Shown: piece after piece, positions 40,657 to 50,378 of the stretch
How the letters are laid out: each line of letters starts with the position of its first letter
How positions within the stretch are numbered: position 1 is the stretch's first letter
Assembly (NCBI GenBank): GCA_903877095.1
Contig: CAIRCP010000101.1
Coordinates: 1-64,000, forward strand
Direction of reading: 5' to 3'
Origin: an uncultured Actinomycetes bacterium
GTDB lineage: Bacteria; Actinomycetota; Actinomycetes; Mycobacteriales; Mycobacteriaceae
DNA length: 64,000 bases
Notes under the pieces: generated by a model
The model's input: only the letters and a program-made list of their open reading frames with translations
What the model was told of the DNA's origin: nothing
Database searches by the model: none
Position numbers and translations under genes: made by a program

Positions 40657-40929
40657 TCAGGCCGGGCGGATGTCGGTCGGGTTCGGGGCCGGCGGCGGGA
40701 CGTCCAGACGCTCGGACGGGACAGCCTGCGCCCCAGCGGTGAAGCCGGGCTGGACCGGAGCGACCGGCGTGTCGGCCCGGTTGTCGGCCTGCAGTTCCTT
40801 GACCTCGGACTTGAAGATGCGCATCGACTTGCCCAGGGACCGGGCGGCGTCAGGCAACCGCTTCGACCCGAACAGCAGGACGACCACAAGAAGCAGGATT
40901 ATCCAGTGCCACGGCTGTAGAGCACCCAA
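40657..40929 (-). CDS. tatA: Twin-arginine translocase subunit TatA
   Basis: This 90-residue protein has a single N-terminal membrane helix ([16 protein letters not shown]), the hinge [22 protein letters not shown] forming the amphipathic helix, and a disordered acidic/Pro-rich tail. TatA forms the translocation assembly with TatC, encoded 45 bp downstream. The start is a TTG at 40929, decided by a perfect GGAGGTGA Shine-Dalgarno five bases upstream. The upstream in-frame GTG overlaps that site and is unlikely. TatB is not in this window. Confidence 0.92.
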   Translation of the reverse strand: MGALQPWHWIILLLVVVLLFGSKRLPDAARSLGKSMRIFKSEVKELQADNRADTPVAPVQPGFTAGAQAVPSERLDVPPPAPNPTDIRPA

Positions 40930-41045
40930 TTCGGTCACCTCCAGACACAGCCGGACGACCAAGCGGGACGAAGTCCCGGGGAGGAGTCCGGCAATCAGAT
41001 GTTGGCGACGATGCTACCCGTCGCAGCGTGCCCCACGGTCGCGAC

Positions 41046-42035
41046 TTAGCGGTCCAGCGTGGCGTAGGCGGCCAGGGCGTTGGCCGCGGCGGTGCGCACC
41101 TCGTCTGCCAGCGACTTCGGTGCCAGTACCGCCACATCAGCCCCGAACCCGAGGATCTGGCGAGCCATCCAGTCATCGGCGGCGTAGGTCATGGTGGCCT
41201 CGAACCAGCCGTCGGGCAACTCGGCGACCACCCGCATCGGGAAGTACTCCAGCATCCAGGCCGCCCGCGGCGACACCCGCAGAGTGGCCGACGGCAGCGA
41301 CGGATCGGCGTCGAACAGCGCGGTCGGCGGCGGTGCCTGCACCGCCGGTGTCGGCGGCGCGGCCGGTTCGTCGAGAACGCGGGCGTCGACGATGCGGTCG
41401 AACCGGAACAGCCGCACCCCCTCGGCGTCCCGGCACCAGCCCTCCAGGTAGCTGTGATCGCCGACGAGCACTACCCGGATCGGGTCGACGACCCGCTCCG
41501 ACAGCGCGTCGCGCGACGCCGAGTAGTACTCGAGCGAGACCGCCCGTTTGAGTCGCAGCGCCTCCCGCACCGCGGCGACGGCGTCGATTTCCCGCGGCGC
41601 GGCCCGGTCCTCCCGCGGCGCGGCCCGATCCGATGCGGGGGCGCCGCCGTCGGGCACCGCCGTGGCGCCGGCCGCCGCCTCGATCTTGGCGATGGCGCTC
41701 AGCGCTGCCGCCGGGTCCACCACGCCGGGGATGTCGGACAGCGCTCGCAGCGCCACCAGCAGACCGCTGGCCTCCGAGGAGTTCAGCCGCAACGGCTTGT
41801 CGATCCCGGCCGAGAAGGTGACCTTGATGGTGTCGTTGTCGAACTCGAAGTCGATCAGGTCTCCCGGCCCGTAGCCGGGCAGCCCGCACATCCACAACTG
41901 GCTGATGTCGGCTTGCAACTGCTTGCGGGTGACACCGAGGTCGGCGGCGGCATCGGTGTAGCTGACCCGCGGGTTGGCCTGGAAGTACGGAACCATGTTG
42001 AGCAGCCGCACCAGTCGGCTGGCGACCGGGGTCAC
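41046..42035 (-). CDS. pafC: WYL-domain transcriptional regulator PafC
   Basis: This 329-residue protein has an N-terminal helix-turn-helix (YTDAAADLGVTRKQLQADISQLWMCGLPGY) and a WYL domain (DGHSYLEGWCRDAEGVRLFRFDRI-like segment). With PafB it controls the LexA-independent DNA damage response in mycobacteria and is co-encoded with pafA. The GTG at 42035 overlaps the pafB stop (GTGA). A 21-bp tandem duplication (41590-41631) encodes DRAAPRE twice in a variable linker, a length change without obvious effect. Confidence 0.92.
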   Translation of the reverse strand: MTPVASRLVRLLNMVPYFQANPRVSYTDAAADLGVTRKQLQADISQLWMCGLPGYGPGDLIDFEFDNDTIKVTFSAGIDKPLRLNSSEASGLLVALRALSDIPGVVDPAAALSAIAKIEAAAGATAVPDGGAPASDRAAPREDRAAPREIDAVAAVREALRLKRAVSLEYYSASRDALSERVVDPIRVVLVGDHSYLEGWCRDAEGVRLFRFDRIVDARVLDEPAAPPTPAVQAPPPTALFDADPSLPSATLRVSPRAAWMLEYFPMRVVAELPDGWFEATMTYAADDWMARQILGFGADVAVLAPKSLADEVRTAAANALAAYATLDR

Positions 42036-43033
42036 GACGACACCCCGGCCTGCGCGGTCAGCCGGGCGACCACGTCCGACCGCAGCGAATCCGGTTCCAG
42101 CACAAGGGCGTCCGCCCCGTAGCCGGCGACCTCGCGGGCCAGGCCGTCCAGGCTGGCGACGTCGATCTCGATGACATCGCCGTCGCGCTCCCCGACGGCG
42201 CGTCGGGAGACGACGCGGCCGGCCCGCCGAAGGGCCGTCGCGTACCCGTCGGCCGCCCAGACCCGGGCCACCGCGCCCGAGGGTCCGCCGGTGGCGGCGT
42301 CGATCGACTGCTCGACGAGCGCGCGAAGGTCGACCGCGTCGGGCCGGCCCGCCTCCCCCGGTGCGCCAACGGCGTTGACGTCGGCGATGCGCGACACCCG
42401 GTACACCCGGGTGGCGTCGCGATCGCGGTCGTGGCCCACCAGATACCAGCGGCCGCGGGCGGTCAGGACACCCCACGGCTCGACGGTGCGCACGGCGTAG
42501 GGCTCGACGACAGTGGGCCGGTGGTGGAACCGGACGGCCTGCCGGGCGTCGATAGCCGCGAGCAGGACGCCCAGGACCTGCTCGGAGCCGCGCAGGCCGG
42601 CCGAGCCCGCGGCGGCGGTGACGGCCACCCCGTCGGCCCGGTCCACGTCCACCCCGGCCGCCCGCAGTTTGAGCAGGGCGCTCTGGGTGGCGGTGATGCG
42701 TTCGGGTGATTCCCACAGTGTGGTCGCCACCGCCACCGCCGCGGCCTCGTCCGTGGTCAGGTCGATGTCGGGAAGGGCGTAGGCGTCCGGCTTGATCCGG
42801 TAGCCCTCGGTGGTGTCGAAGGCGCTGACCCGTCCGGTCTCCAGCGGGATGCCCAGATCGCGCAGTTCGCTCTTGTCGCGCTCGAACATCCGGGAGAACG
42901 CCTCGTCGGACTGGTCGGCGTAGCCGGCGACGCTGGCCCGGATCCGTTCAGCGGTGAGATATCCGCGGGTCGACAGCAGCGCGATCACGAGATTCATCAA
43001 CCGCTCGATCTTGGCGGTTTTCGCAGGCGCCAC
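42032..43033 (-). CDS. pafB: WYL-domain transcriptional regulator PafB
   Basis: This 333-residue partner of PafC has an N-terminal wHTH (KIERLMNLVIALLSTRGYLTAERI, DLGIPLE) and a WYL domain (GRWYLVGHDRDRDATRVYRVSRIADV). It probably works as a heterodimer with PafC, sensing a ligand such as single-stranded nucleic acid. The GTG at 43033 starts APAKTAKIERLMN, matching relatives. The gene follows pafA by 55 bp. Confidence 0.93.
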   Translation of the reverse strand: MAPAKTAKIERLMNLVIALLSTRGYLTAERIRASVAGYADQSDEAFSRMFERDKSELRDLGIPLETGRVSAFDTTEGYRIKPDAYALPDIDLTTDEAAAVAVATTLWESPERITATQSALLKLRAAGVDVDRADGVAVTAAAGSAGLRGSEQVLGVLLAAIDARQAVRFHHRPTVVEPYAVRTVEPWGVLTARGRWYLVGHDRDRDATRVYRVSRIADVNAVGAPGEAGRPDAVDLRALVEQSIDAATGGPSGAVARVWAADGYATALRRAGRVVSRRAVGERDGDVIEIDVASLDGLAREVAGYGADALVLEPDSLRSDVVARLTAQAGVSS

Positions 43034-43088
43034 GCTGGCCCACCTTAGCCGCAATCCGGCGAGGTGCCATGCGACGCACTGGCGGCGT

Positions 43089-44447
43089 TCACATGCTGGC
43101 GATGAGGCGTTTGACCCGCTCGTCGGAGGACCGGAACGGGTCCTTGCACAGCACCGTGCGCTGCGCCTGGTCGTTGAGTTTGAGGTGCACCCAGTCGACG
43201 GTGAAGTCGCGGCCGGCCTCCTGGGCGGCGGCGATGAACTCGCCGCGCAGCTTGGCCCGGGTGGTCTGCGGCGGGGTGTCGACGGCGGCCTCGATCTCCT
43301 CGTCGGTGGTGACCCGGGCCGCCAGGCCCTTGCGCTGCAGCAGGTCGAACACACCGCGGCCGCGTTTGATGTCGTGGTAGGCCAGATCGAGCTGGGCGAT
43401 CTTGGGGTCGGACAGCTCCATGCTGTAGCGGTCCTGGTAGCGCTGGAACAGTTTGCGCTTGATCACCCAGTCGATCTCGGTGTCGACCTTGGCGAAGTCC
43501 TGGCTCTCGACGGCGTCGAGTTGCCGGCCCCACAGATCGATGACCTGGTCGATCTGGGTGTCGGGCTCGCGGGACTGCAGGTAGTCGACGGCGCGGCTGT
43601 AGTACTCGCGCTGGATGTCCAGGGCGCTGGCCTGGCGGCCGCCGGCCAGCCGGACCGGGCGCTTGCCGGTCAGGTCGTGGCTGACCTCTCTGATGGCCCG
43701 GATCGGATTGTCCAGGGAGAAGTCCCGGAACGGGACGCCGGCCTCGATCATTTCCAGCACCAGCGCCGCGGTGCCCACCTTGAGCATGGTGGTCGTCTCG
43801 CTCATGTTGGAGTCGCCGACGATGACGTGCAGCCGGCGGTACTTCTCGGCGTCGGCGTGCGGTTCGTCGCGGGTGTTGATGATCGGACGGGACCGGGTCG
43901 TCGCGCTGGAGACGCCCTCCCAGATGTGCTCGGCGCGCTGGGACAGGCAGAAGGTGGCCGCCTTCGGGGTCTGCAGGACTTTTCCGGCGCCGCAGATCAG
44001 CTGGCGGGTCACCAGGAAGGGCAGCAGAACGTCGGAGATCCGGGAGAACTCCCCCGCCCGCACGATCAGATAGTTCTCGTGGCAGCCGTAGGAGTTGCCC
44101 GCCGAGTCGGTGTTGTTCTTGAACAGGTAAATGTCCCCGCCGATCCCCTCGTCGGCCAGGCGCTGTTCGGCGTCGACGAGGAGGTCCTCCAGGACCCGTT
44201 CCCCGGCCCGGTCGTGGGTGACCAGCTGGGCGAGGTTGTCACATTCAGCGGTGGCGTATTCGGGGTGGCTGCCGACGTCCAGGTAAAGACGGGCGCCGTT
44301 GCGCAGGAAGACGTTGGAGCTGCGACCCCACGACACCACCCGGCGGAACAGGTAGCGGGCAACCTCGTCCGGCGACAGGCGGCGGTGACCGTGGAAGGTG
44401 CAGGTGACACCGAACTCGGTCTCGATGCCCATGATTCTGCGCTGCAC
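43089..44447 (-). CDS. pafA: Pup-protein ligase PafA
   Basis: This 452-residue carboxylate-amine ligase of the glutamine-synthetase fold attaches the C-terminal Glu of Pup to substrate lysines. It shows [13 protein letters not shown] (Mg/ATP site), [18 protein letters not shown] (catalytic Asp), [20 protein letters not shown] and [21 protein letters not shown]. The GTG at 44447 begins QRRIMGIE. It heads the pafA-pafB-pafC run. It is divergent from a 70-residue membrane protein gene 180 bp away. Confidence 0.97.
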   Translation of the reverse strand: MQRRIMGIETEFGVTCTFHGHRRLSPDEVARYLFRRVVSWGRSSNVFLRNGARLYLDVGSHPEYATAECDNLAQLVTHDRAGERVLEDLLVDAEQRLADEGIGGDIYLFKNNTDSAGNSYGCHENYLIVRAGEFSRISDVLLPFLVTRQLICGAGKVLQTPKAATFCLSQRAEHIWEGVSSATTRSRPIINTRDEPHADAEKYRRLHVIVGDSNMSETTTMLKVGTAALVLEMIEAGVPFRDFSLDNPIRAIREVSHDLTGKRPVRLAGGRQASALDIQREYYSRAVDYLQSREPDTQIDQVIDLWGRQLDAVESQDFAKVDTEIDWVIKRKLFQRYQDRYSMELSDPKIAQLDLAYHDIKRGRGVFDLLQRKGLAARVTTDEEIEAAVDTPPQTTRAKLRGEFIAAAQEAGRDFTVDWVHLKLNDQAQRTVLCKDPFRSSDERVKRLIASM

Positions 44448-44627
44448 GCCCCGAGCCTACTGGGTTGCCATTGCGTCGGCCCCCAATGCGGGGTGATGAG
44501 CCGCCCGTCGCGTCGGCGCGTCGCCCTGGCTAGCAAACCGGGAGGATTACCCTGATCGGAGAGGGGCAAAGGTCACAATCGGCGTGGTGTTATCCCGCGG
44601 CGCCATTTTTTTCATTAGGGTGGGAGC

Positions 44628-44840
44628 GTGCACTTCGACGCCAGGGCTTTTGCGCGCAAAGTATGGATCGCGCTCGCAGTCGTGTCCGGCATTGTCGTGG
44701 TGGTCCTCAGTTGGCGGGTGCCTGAGCCCGAGAACCACCAGCCGACCAAGTCTCCGCTGGTGGAGAACGCTTCCTATATGCGGTTGGTGCCGCAGGAGCA
44801 GGTTCCCTCGCCGCCGGATTACGGCGCGCGGACCAGCTAG
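44628..44840 (+). CDS. Small single-pass membrane protein between pafA and prcA
   Basis: This 70-residue protein has a basic N-terminus ([10 protein letters not shown]), one membrane helix ([18 protein letters not shown]) and a polar C-terminal half rich in Pro/Glu. The GTG follows GGGAG. No family is recognised. The stop TAG shares the palindrome CTAG (44837-44840) with the stop of the convergent prcA. In M. tuberculosis this interval between pafA and prcA is occupied by a group of PE/PPE and other genes instead. It could be a membrane tether or unrelated; codon usage resembles the neighbours. Confidence 0.6.
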   Translation: MHFDARAFARKVWIALAVVSGIVVVVLSWRVPEPENHQPTKSPLVENASYMRLVPQEQVPSPPDYGARTS

Positions 44841-45607
44841 CTACCGGCGGCCGGCGCTCCGTCGGGAACCGGCGCGGGCTCTGCTGGTGGCACCAGCGCT
44901 TCCAGCGCCGGGCCGGTGATCCGGCGAAACGCCCGGCGCGGCCGGTTGACGTCGAGGATCGCGATCTCCAGTGTCGACGGCCCGAGTACCCGCGGCTCGG
45001 CGGGCGGGCTGGCGTTCCCGGCGGCACTGGCGATACCGGACCGCAGCGCATCGACCGCCATCCGGACGGCCTCGGCCAGTTCGGCGTTCTCGGTGTAGGA
45101 CGCCTTGAGGGCGTTGATGATCGGTTCGGTGGTGCCGCCCATCACCACGAAATGCGGCTCGTCGGCGATCGACCCGTCATAGGTGATGCGGTACATCTCC
45201 GGCGGCTTCGTTTCGCCGTGGTGGGCGACCTCGGCGACGCAGAGTTCGACTTCGTAAGGCTTGGCCTGCTCGGTGAAGATGGTTCCCAGCGTCTGGGCGT
45301 AGACGTTGGCGAGCTGGCGGCCGCTGACGTCGCGCCGGTCGTAGGCATAGCCGCGGGTGTCGGCATACTGGATGCCGCCGCGCCGCAGACTGTCGAACTC
45401 GTTGAACCGGCCCACCGCCGCGAAACCGACCCGGTCGTAGATCTCACTGACCTTCTGCAGTGAGCGCGACGGGTTCTCGGCCACGAACAGCACGCCGCCG
45501 GCGTAGGCCAGCGTGACAACGCTGCGGCCCCGGGCGATTCCCTTGCGCGCGAGCTCGGAACGCTCACGCATCGCCTGCTCAGGCGAGATGAAATACGGAA
45601 AGCTCAC
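44837..45607 (-). CDS. prcA: 20S proteasome alpha subunit PrcA
   Basis: This 256-residue alpha subunit forms the outer gate rings of the 20S core. The N-terminal gating helix [28 protein letters not shown] is complete, followed by [22 protein letters not shown] [18 protein letters not shown] and [22 protein letters not shown]. The tail is variable and Pro/Ala rich. The GTG at 45607 overlaps the prcB stop by 4 bp. The stop codon overlaps that of the convergent small gene. Confidence 0.97.
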   Translation of the reverse strand: MSFPYFISPEQAMRERSELARKGIARGRSVVTLAYAGGVLFVAENPSRSLQKVSEIYDRVGFAAVGRFNEFDSLRRGGIQYADTRGYAYDRRDVSGRQLANVYAQTLGTIFTEQAKPYEVELCVAEVAHHGETKPPEMYRITYDGSIADEPHFVVMGGTTEPIINALKASYTENAELAEAVRMAVDALRSGIASAAGNASPPAEPRVLGPSTLEIAILDVNRPRRAFRRITGPALEALVPPAEPAPVPDGAPAAGS

Positions 45608-46527
45608 GAAGCCCCCGCCCGCGGCGCCTCGCCGGCCGGGCCCGGCCCGGGCCCGAATTCGTCAGTGCGGGAACGCTTCTGGATCACCTCACGCGCCAGC
45701 CCGGCGATCCGCTCCTCGAGGACGTCCTGGGCGCCGTCGGCGTCGATGGTGACCGCCGTCGGATAGATACCCCGAACCAGGTCGGGGCCACCGGTGGCCG
45801 AGTCGTCGTCGGCGGCGTCGTAGAGCGCCTCAACGGCCACCTTCAACGCGGAATCCGCATCCGCCACAGCCGAATACAGCTTCTTCATGGACGCCTTGGC
45901 GAACAGCGAACCGGATCCGACGGCCTGGTAGCCCTCGTCCTCCAGGTGCCAGCCCCCGGCGGCGTCGAACGACACGATGCGCCCCGCGGCGGCGCGATTC
46001 GGGTCATGGAGGTCGTAACCCACCAGCAAAGGCAGGGCGACGAAGCCCTGCAACGCCGCACCGAGGTTGCCGCGAACCATGATGGCCAACCGGTTCACCT
46101 TGCCGGCGAACGTCATGGGCACGCCTTCGAGCTTCTCGTAGTGCTCGAGTTCGACCGCGTACAGGCGCGCGAATTCGACGGCCAGCGCGGCGGTCCCGGC
46201 GATTCCGGTGGCCGTGTAGTCGTCGGTGATGTAGACCTTCTGCACATCGCGCCCGGCGATCATGTTCCCCTGGGTCGATCGGCGGTCGCCCGCGATCAGC
46301 ACTCCGCCCGGGTATTTCAGCGCGACGATGGTGGTCCCGTGGGGAAGGGCGGGGTGAGCGTCGCCCGGCGCGATCCGCTGGCCGGCAAGGCCGCCGGCGG
46401 GCAGTAGCTCAGGGGCCTTGCGGCGCAGGAGATCTGAGAACGACGACAGATCGATGGGCGACGCCGCGTTCGTCGGAGAAATCAGCGGCCCGGTGGTGGC
46501 CAGGTGGTCAGGGAAGGGCCAGGTCAC
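45604..46527 (-). CDS. prcB: 20S proteasome beta subunit PrcB
   Basis: This 307-residue catalytic subunit has a 64-residue propeptide ending LPHG, after which autocleavage exposes Thr65 ([19 protein letters not shown]). The active-site Lys is in [15 protein letters not shown] context downstream, and [13 protein letters not shown] [12 protein letters not shown] and [15 protein letters not shown] are present. The propeptide is about seven residues longer than that of M. tuberculosis. The GTG at 46527 overlaps the pup stop (GTGA), coupling Pup and protease synthesis. Confidence 0.97.
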   Translation of the reverse strand: MTWPFPDHLATTGPLISPTNAASPIDLSSFSDLLRRKAPELLPAGGLAGQRIAPGDAHPALPHGTTIVALKYPGGVLIAGDRRSTQGNMIAGRDVQKVYITDDYTATGIAGTAALAVEFARLYAVELEHYEKLEGVPMTFAGKVNRLAIMVRGNLGAALQGFVALPLLVGYDLHDPNRAAAGRIVSFDAAGGWHLEDEGYQAVGSGSLFAKASMKKLYSAVADADSALKVAVEALYDAADDDSATGGPDLVRGIYPTAVTIDADGAQDVLEERIAGLAREVIQKRSRTDEFGPGPGPAGEAPRAGAS

Positions 46528-46718
46528 TGTCCGCCCTTTTGGACGTAGGCCCGAACGAAGTCCTCGGCGTTTTCCTCGAGCACGTCGTCGATCTCGTCCA
46601 GCAGGTCGTCGGTCTCCGCGGCCAGCTTCTCGCGACGCTCCTGCCCGGCGGCGGCCCCGTTTCCGGAGAGGTCCTCGTCCTCGCCGCCACCGCCACGCTT
46701 GGTCTGTTCCTGAGCCAT
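46524..46718 (-). CDS. pup: Prokaryotic ubiquitin-like protein Pup
   Basis: This 64-residue intrinsically disordered tag has the coiled-coil region recognised by Mpa ([20 protein letters not shown]) and the C-terminal KGGQ. The terminal Gln must be deamidated by Dop before PafA can use it. The ATG follows AGGAGG at a good distance. It is the first gene of pup-prcB-prcA. A Gly/Glu-rich insert near residues 9-18 is within the usual variation. Confidence 0.97.
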   Translation of the reverse strand: MAQEQTKRGGGGEDEDLSGNGAAAGQERREKLAAETDDLLDEIDDVLEENAEDFVRAYVQKGGQ

Positions 46719-46864
46719 CGCTGCCTCCTGCTCTCATCGGCGGCCCTGCCGGACACTCCAGCCAGCCGCCGTACCCCACAGTACCGTCCAGCACCGTCGT
46801 GATCGCTCTTACGGGTGCCAACGTCGGTCCGCTCATGTCGATGGGCGTTCCACAAGTTCCACGC
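46719..46864. other. dop-pup intergenic region
   Basis: This 146-bp gap separates dop from pup on the minus strand and presumably holds the pup promoter. I see the pup ribosome binding site but no convincing -35/-10 pair, hairpin or small gene. Confidence 0.4.
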
Positions 46865-48373
46865 CTACGTCGTCAGTTGTTCCACCAGTTCCGCGGCGCT
46901 GTCCACCGAGTCCAGCAGCGCGCCGACATGAGCTTTACTGCCCCGCAGCGGCTCAAGGGTGGGGATCCGCACCAGCGAGTCGCCGCCGAGGTCGAAGATC
47001 ACCGAGTCCCAACTCGCCGCGGCGATGTCGGCACCGAATCGCCGCATGCACTCCCCTCGGAAGTACGCCCGGGTGTCGGTGGGCGGGTTGTCGATGGCGT
47101 CGAGGACCTGCTGTTCGGTCACCAGCCGCTTCATCGACCCCCGGGCGACCAGCCGGTTGTAGAGCCCCTTGTCCAGCCGGACGTCGGAGTACTGCAGGTC
47201 GACCAATTGCAGCCGGGGCGCCGACCAGCTGAGGTTCTCGCGCTGCCGGAAACCGTCGAGCAGTCGCAGTTTCGCCGGCCAGTCCAGCAACTCCGCGCAC
47301 TCCATCGGATCTCGCTCCAGCAAATCCAAAACGTGCGCCCAGGTTTCGACGACGTCGGTCGCCCTGGGGTCGGGATCCCGGCTGTCCAGCAGGGCGCCGA
47401 CCCGCTCGAGGTAGATCCGCTGCATCGCCAATGCGGTCAGCTCGCGGCCGTCCGCCAGCGCGACGGTCGCCCGCAGCGACGGGTCGCGGCTGATCACGTG
47501 CACCGCGTGCACCGGCCGGGCCAGGGCGAGATCACTGAGGTCCAGCCCGTACTGGTGGCCCTCCTCGATCAGATCGAGGACCAGCGCGGTGGTGCCGACC
47601 TTCAGATAGGTGGACGTCTCGGCGAGATTGGCGTCCCCGATGATCACGTGCAGGCGGCGGTACTTGTCGGCGTCGGCGTGGGGTTCGTCGCGGGTGTTGA
47701 TGATGCCGCGCTTGAGCGTGGTCTCCAGGCCGACCTCGACCTCGATGTAGTCGGCCCGCTGGGACAGCTGGAACCCAGGCTCATCCCCCGACGCCCCGAG
47801 GCCCACACGGCCCGATCCCGTCACCACCTGGCGCGACACCATGAAGGGCGTCAACCCGGCGATGACCGCCGAGAACGGCGTCTGGCGGCTCATCAAATAG
47901 TTCTCGTGGGTGCCGTACGAGGCGCCCTTGCCGTCGACGTTGTTCTTGTACAACTGCAGCTTGGCCGCCCCCGGAACGCTGGCCACATGCCGGGCCGCGG
48001 CTTCCATCACGCGCTCGCCGGCCTTGTCCCAGATGACGGCATCCAGCGGGTCGGTCACTTCAGGTGCGGAGTACTCGGGGTGCGCGTGGTCGACATAGAG
48101 GCGGGCACCGTTGGTCAGGATCATGTTCGCCGCGCCCACCTCGTCGGCGTCGACCACCGGCGGCGGGCCGGAGGCGCGGCTCAGATCGAACCCGCGGGCA
48201 TCACGCAACGGCGACTCGACTTCGTAGTCCCAGCGGGTGCGCTTGGCCCGCGGGATACCGGCGGCGGCGGCGTACGCCAGCACCGCCTGAGTGGACGTCA
48301 GGATCGGATTCGCGGTCGGGTCGGTCGGCGAGGAGATGCCGTATTCCACCTCGGTGCCGATGATCCGCTGCAT
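46865..48373 (-). CDS. dop: Pup deamidase/depupylase Dop
   Basis: This 502-residue paralogue of PafA converts the C-terminal Gln of Pup to Glu and removes Pup from substrates. It has [30 protein letters not shown] with the catalytic Asp, [23 protein letters not shown] and [21 protein letters not shown]. The Dop-specific loop after residue 40 ([28 protein letters not shown] is its region) distinguishes it from PafA. The ATG has no strong ribosome binding site. It is divergent from the membrane gene at 48392. Confidence 0.97.
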   Translation of the reverse strand: MQRIIGTEVEYGISSPTDPTANPILTSTQAVLAYAAAAGIPRAKRTRWDYEVESPLRDARGFDLSRASGPPPVVDADEVGAANMILTNGARLYVDHAHPEYSAPEVTDPLDAVIWDKAGERVMEAAARHVASVPGAAKLQLYKNNVDGKGASYGTHENYLMSRQTPFSAVIAGLTPFMVSRQVVTGSGRVGLGASGDEPGFQLSQRADYIEVEVGLETTLKRGIINTRDEPHADADKYRRLHVIIGDANLAETSTYLKVGTTALVLDLIEEGHQYGLDLSDLALARPVHAVHVISRDPSLRATVALADGRELTALAMQRIYLERVGALLDSRDPDPRATDVVETWAHVLDLLERDPMECAELLDWPAKLRLLDGFRQRENLSWSAPRLQLVDLQYSDVRLDKGLYNRLVARGSMKRLVTEQQVLDAIDNPPTDTRAYFRGECMRRFGADIAAASWDSVIFDLGGDSLVRIPTLEPLRGSKAHVGALLDSVDSAAELVEQLTT

Positions 48374-48391
48374 GGGGGTAAGACTAGCCGG

Positions 48392-49609
48392 GTGACGATC
48401 CGTGGCCCCGGCGACGAGGAAACCAGTGATAAACCCGGCCGGGTGACAATGCGCCGCCCCGCGGGGGAACCCGGCGAATTGCGGGCCACGGAGCGCTGGT
48501 TCCTGGCGCAGGGGTTGCCGGCGGTGTTGCCCAAGCAGGCGTTGCTGTACCGGGTATGGAGTCGCTCAGCTCCGGCCCTGGCCGGCCTGGCGGCGATGGC
48601 GATCAACTCGGTCATCGTGGTGCGACTGACCGGCCACCGAACCATCGACATCGACAGCCGCCCGAACCTCACCGAAGGGTTCGCGCTGGCCTTGCTGGCG
48701 GTGGCGCTTCCGGGCGCGATCCTGACGGGCTGGCTGGTGTCTCGCTTGGCGACGCGCGGCCGGATACTGGCGGGCCTGCTGTCCACCGCCCTCGTCGCGG
48801 CCGGGGTGGCCTTCGGCGGGCCCGGTCCGCACATGCTCGGCAGGCTGGCGTTATGGGCCGGCTCGGTGGCGCTGATCCTGCTGCTGACCGCCAGCGGGGC
48901 CGGCTCGATTCTGGGCTGGGTGGCGCGCTCGACGCTGCTGAACCTCACCGAGGTCGCCGGCATGTTCGTGCGGGCGCTGCCGGTCGTCCTGCTGACCTTC
49001 CTGGTCTTTTTCAACACTTACGTGTGGCTGATGGCGGCCATCGTCTCGCGTGGAAGGCTCTGGCTGGCGGTGGGTTTCCTGGGTGTGGTCGCCGGAGCGT
49101 TCCTGGTGTCGGGCACCCTCGACCGGGTCCGGCCGATGCTGGAAGCGCCGAGTTCGGTGTCCGAGGAAAGGGACGAACTGGCCGGCACGCCGTTCCTGGA
49201 CATGCCCCAACCGCCGAACAGCCCGCCCCTGTCCCGGCGGGAGCGGATCAACGTCGTGTTCGTCGTCGCGACCTCCCAGCTTGGTCAGGTGCTCACCGCG
49301 GCTTCCCTGACCGGTGCGATCTTCTTCGCGTTCGGCCTGATCCTCATGAGCCCCGAACTGCTCGACGCCTGGACGCGCAACGAGGGCACCCACGACGGCC
49401 AACTGCTCGGGATGACGCTGCCGATTCCGAACCCGCTGATACAGACCACCCTGCTGCTGACCGCCATCACCTTCATGTACCTGTCCGCCAAAGCGGTGAC
49501 CGACCGCCAATACCGCGCGGAATTCGTCGACCCGTTGGTGGCGGACCTTCAGCAGACTCTGCTCGCCCGCGACCGGTACCGCGGGATAATCGGCAGCACC
49601 GCCAAGTGA
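48392..49609 (+). CDS. Integral membrane protein next to dop (Rv2113 type)
   Basis: This 405-residue protein has about eight hydrophobic segments ([11 protein letters not shown] start region; [57 protein letters not shown] and others). A hydrophilic loop with [15 protein letters not shown] lies in the middle. No transporter motif is evident. GTG at 48392 is 18 bp from the divergent dop ATG; a GTG at 48443 (VTMRRP) is an alternative. It is followed after 13 bp by the Rv2114-like gene. Confidence 0.78.
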   Translation: MTIRGPGDEETSDKPGRVTMRRPAGEPGELRATERWFLAQGLPAVLPKQALLYRVWSRSAPALAGLAAMAINSVIVVRLTGHRTIDIDSRPNLTEGFALALLAVALPGAILTGWLVSRLATRGRILAGLLSTALVAAGVAFGGPGPHMLGRLALWAGSVALILLLTASGAGSILGWVARSTLLNLTEVAGMFVRALPVVLLTFLVFFNTYVWLMAAIVSRGRLWLAVGFLGVVAGAFLVSGTLDRVRPMLEAPSSVSEERDELAGTPFLDMPQPPNSPPLSRRERINVVFVVATSQLGQVLTAASLTGAIFFAFGLILMSPELLDAWTRNEGTHDGQLLGMTLPIPNPLIQTTLLLTAITFMYLSAKAVTDRQYRAEFVDPLVADLQQTLLARDRYRGIIGSTAK

Positions 49610-49622
49610 AACGAGGAGTGCC

Positions 49623-50252
49623 ATGGGTGATCAGGGCGCGGACGATCAGGGCAACGACGTGTACGGCAAGCGGTATGGCGAAGTGATGCTGATCCGGTTA
49701 CATCCGGACGGCCCGAAAGCGACCGTCTACAACACCTTTCCGCTCAACGACTGCCCCGCCGAGTTGTGGGACTCCCTCGATGCCGAGGCCATCGCGCGGG
49801 AGAACGGCGCGCTCGGCGCGCTGCTCAACGGACCCCGCTACTGGCTGATGAGCCGCATCACCAAGAAGCCCGGCGAACCGCAACCCACGGCGAGTTTCGG
49901 CGGTCTGGAGATGATCGAGCAGGCCACCGTGGCGCTGCCGTCGAACATCCCGGCGCCGTACACCACCAACCTGGTCGACCGCCGGGCGGTGTTCACCTTC
50001 GACGCCGGACGGCCGGTGTTCGAACTCATCGACCCGGACGGCCGGCGCTGGGTGATGCAGAGCTACAGCCAGATCGCCGACAAGAGCCTGGGCCTCGACG
50101 CCCTACCGGAGCTGGGATCGAGGATCCATCCGCCCGAGGGGTGGCGTTACGAAACCCGAACGCTCACAGCGCCTTTGGTGGTCGACACCACGAACACCAT
50201 GGCCAGCGTGACGCAGGACGAACTGACCAACACCTACTCGTTGGAGTCCTAA
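49623..50252 (+). CDS. Conserved mycobacterial protein of unknown function (Rv2114 type)
   Basis: This 209-residue protein has no membrane segment or signal peptide. Distinct segments are EVMLIRLHPDGPKATVYNTF, GPRYWLMSRITKKPGE and FELIDPDGRRWVMQSYSQIADKSL. It lies in the conserved interval between dop and mpa, and a link to the Pup system is only positional. The ATG follows GAGGAG. The gene ends at the edge of a 61-bp tandem repeat. Confidence 0.8.
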   Translation: MGDQGADDQGNDVYGKRYGEVMLIRLHPDGPKATVYNTFPLNDCPAELWDSLDAEAIARENGALGALLNGPRYWLMSRITKKPGEPQPTASFGGLEMIEQATVALPSNIPAPYTTNLVDRRAVFTFDAGRPVFELIDPDGRRWVMQSYSQIADKSLGLDALPELGSRIHPPEGWRYETRTLTAPLVVDTTNTMASVTQDELTNTYSLES

Positions 50253-50253
50253 C

Positions 50254-50378
50254 CGGCTAGATCTGACTGCCCCGCTCCTCAACGCGGCTCGTCCCTCGCC
50301 GCTTGATCGTCGCGCGGCTAGATCTGACTGCCCCGCTCCTCAACGCGGCTCGTCCCTCGCCGCTTGATCGTCGCGCGG
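50254..50378. repeat. Two tandem 61-bp units after mpa, derived partly from the mpa 3' end
   Basis: A unit beginning CGGCTAGATCTGACTGCCCC starts at 50254 and again at 50315; the start of a third, diverged copy at 50376 is the mpa 3' end itself. On the minus strand each unit ends in GGGGCAGTCAGATCTAG, resembling GGGGCAGTACCTCTAG at the mpa terminus. The repeats fill the 126 bp between convergent mpa and the Rv2114-like gene, providing repeated TAG codons. Confidence 0.9.

Noticed and set aside
44590..44625. T-run upstream of the small membrane gene as a terminator
   Set aside because: The TTTTTTT stretch is not preceded by a convincing hairpin in either direction.
46418..49609. A plus-strand open frame of more than 1000 codons spanning the dop region
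   Set aside because: The first 1970 bases are antisense to prcB, pup and dop and have arginine/proline-rich shadow composition; only the part from 48392 has real coding features.
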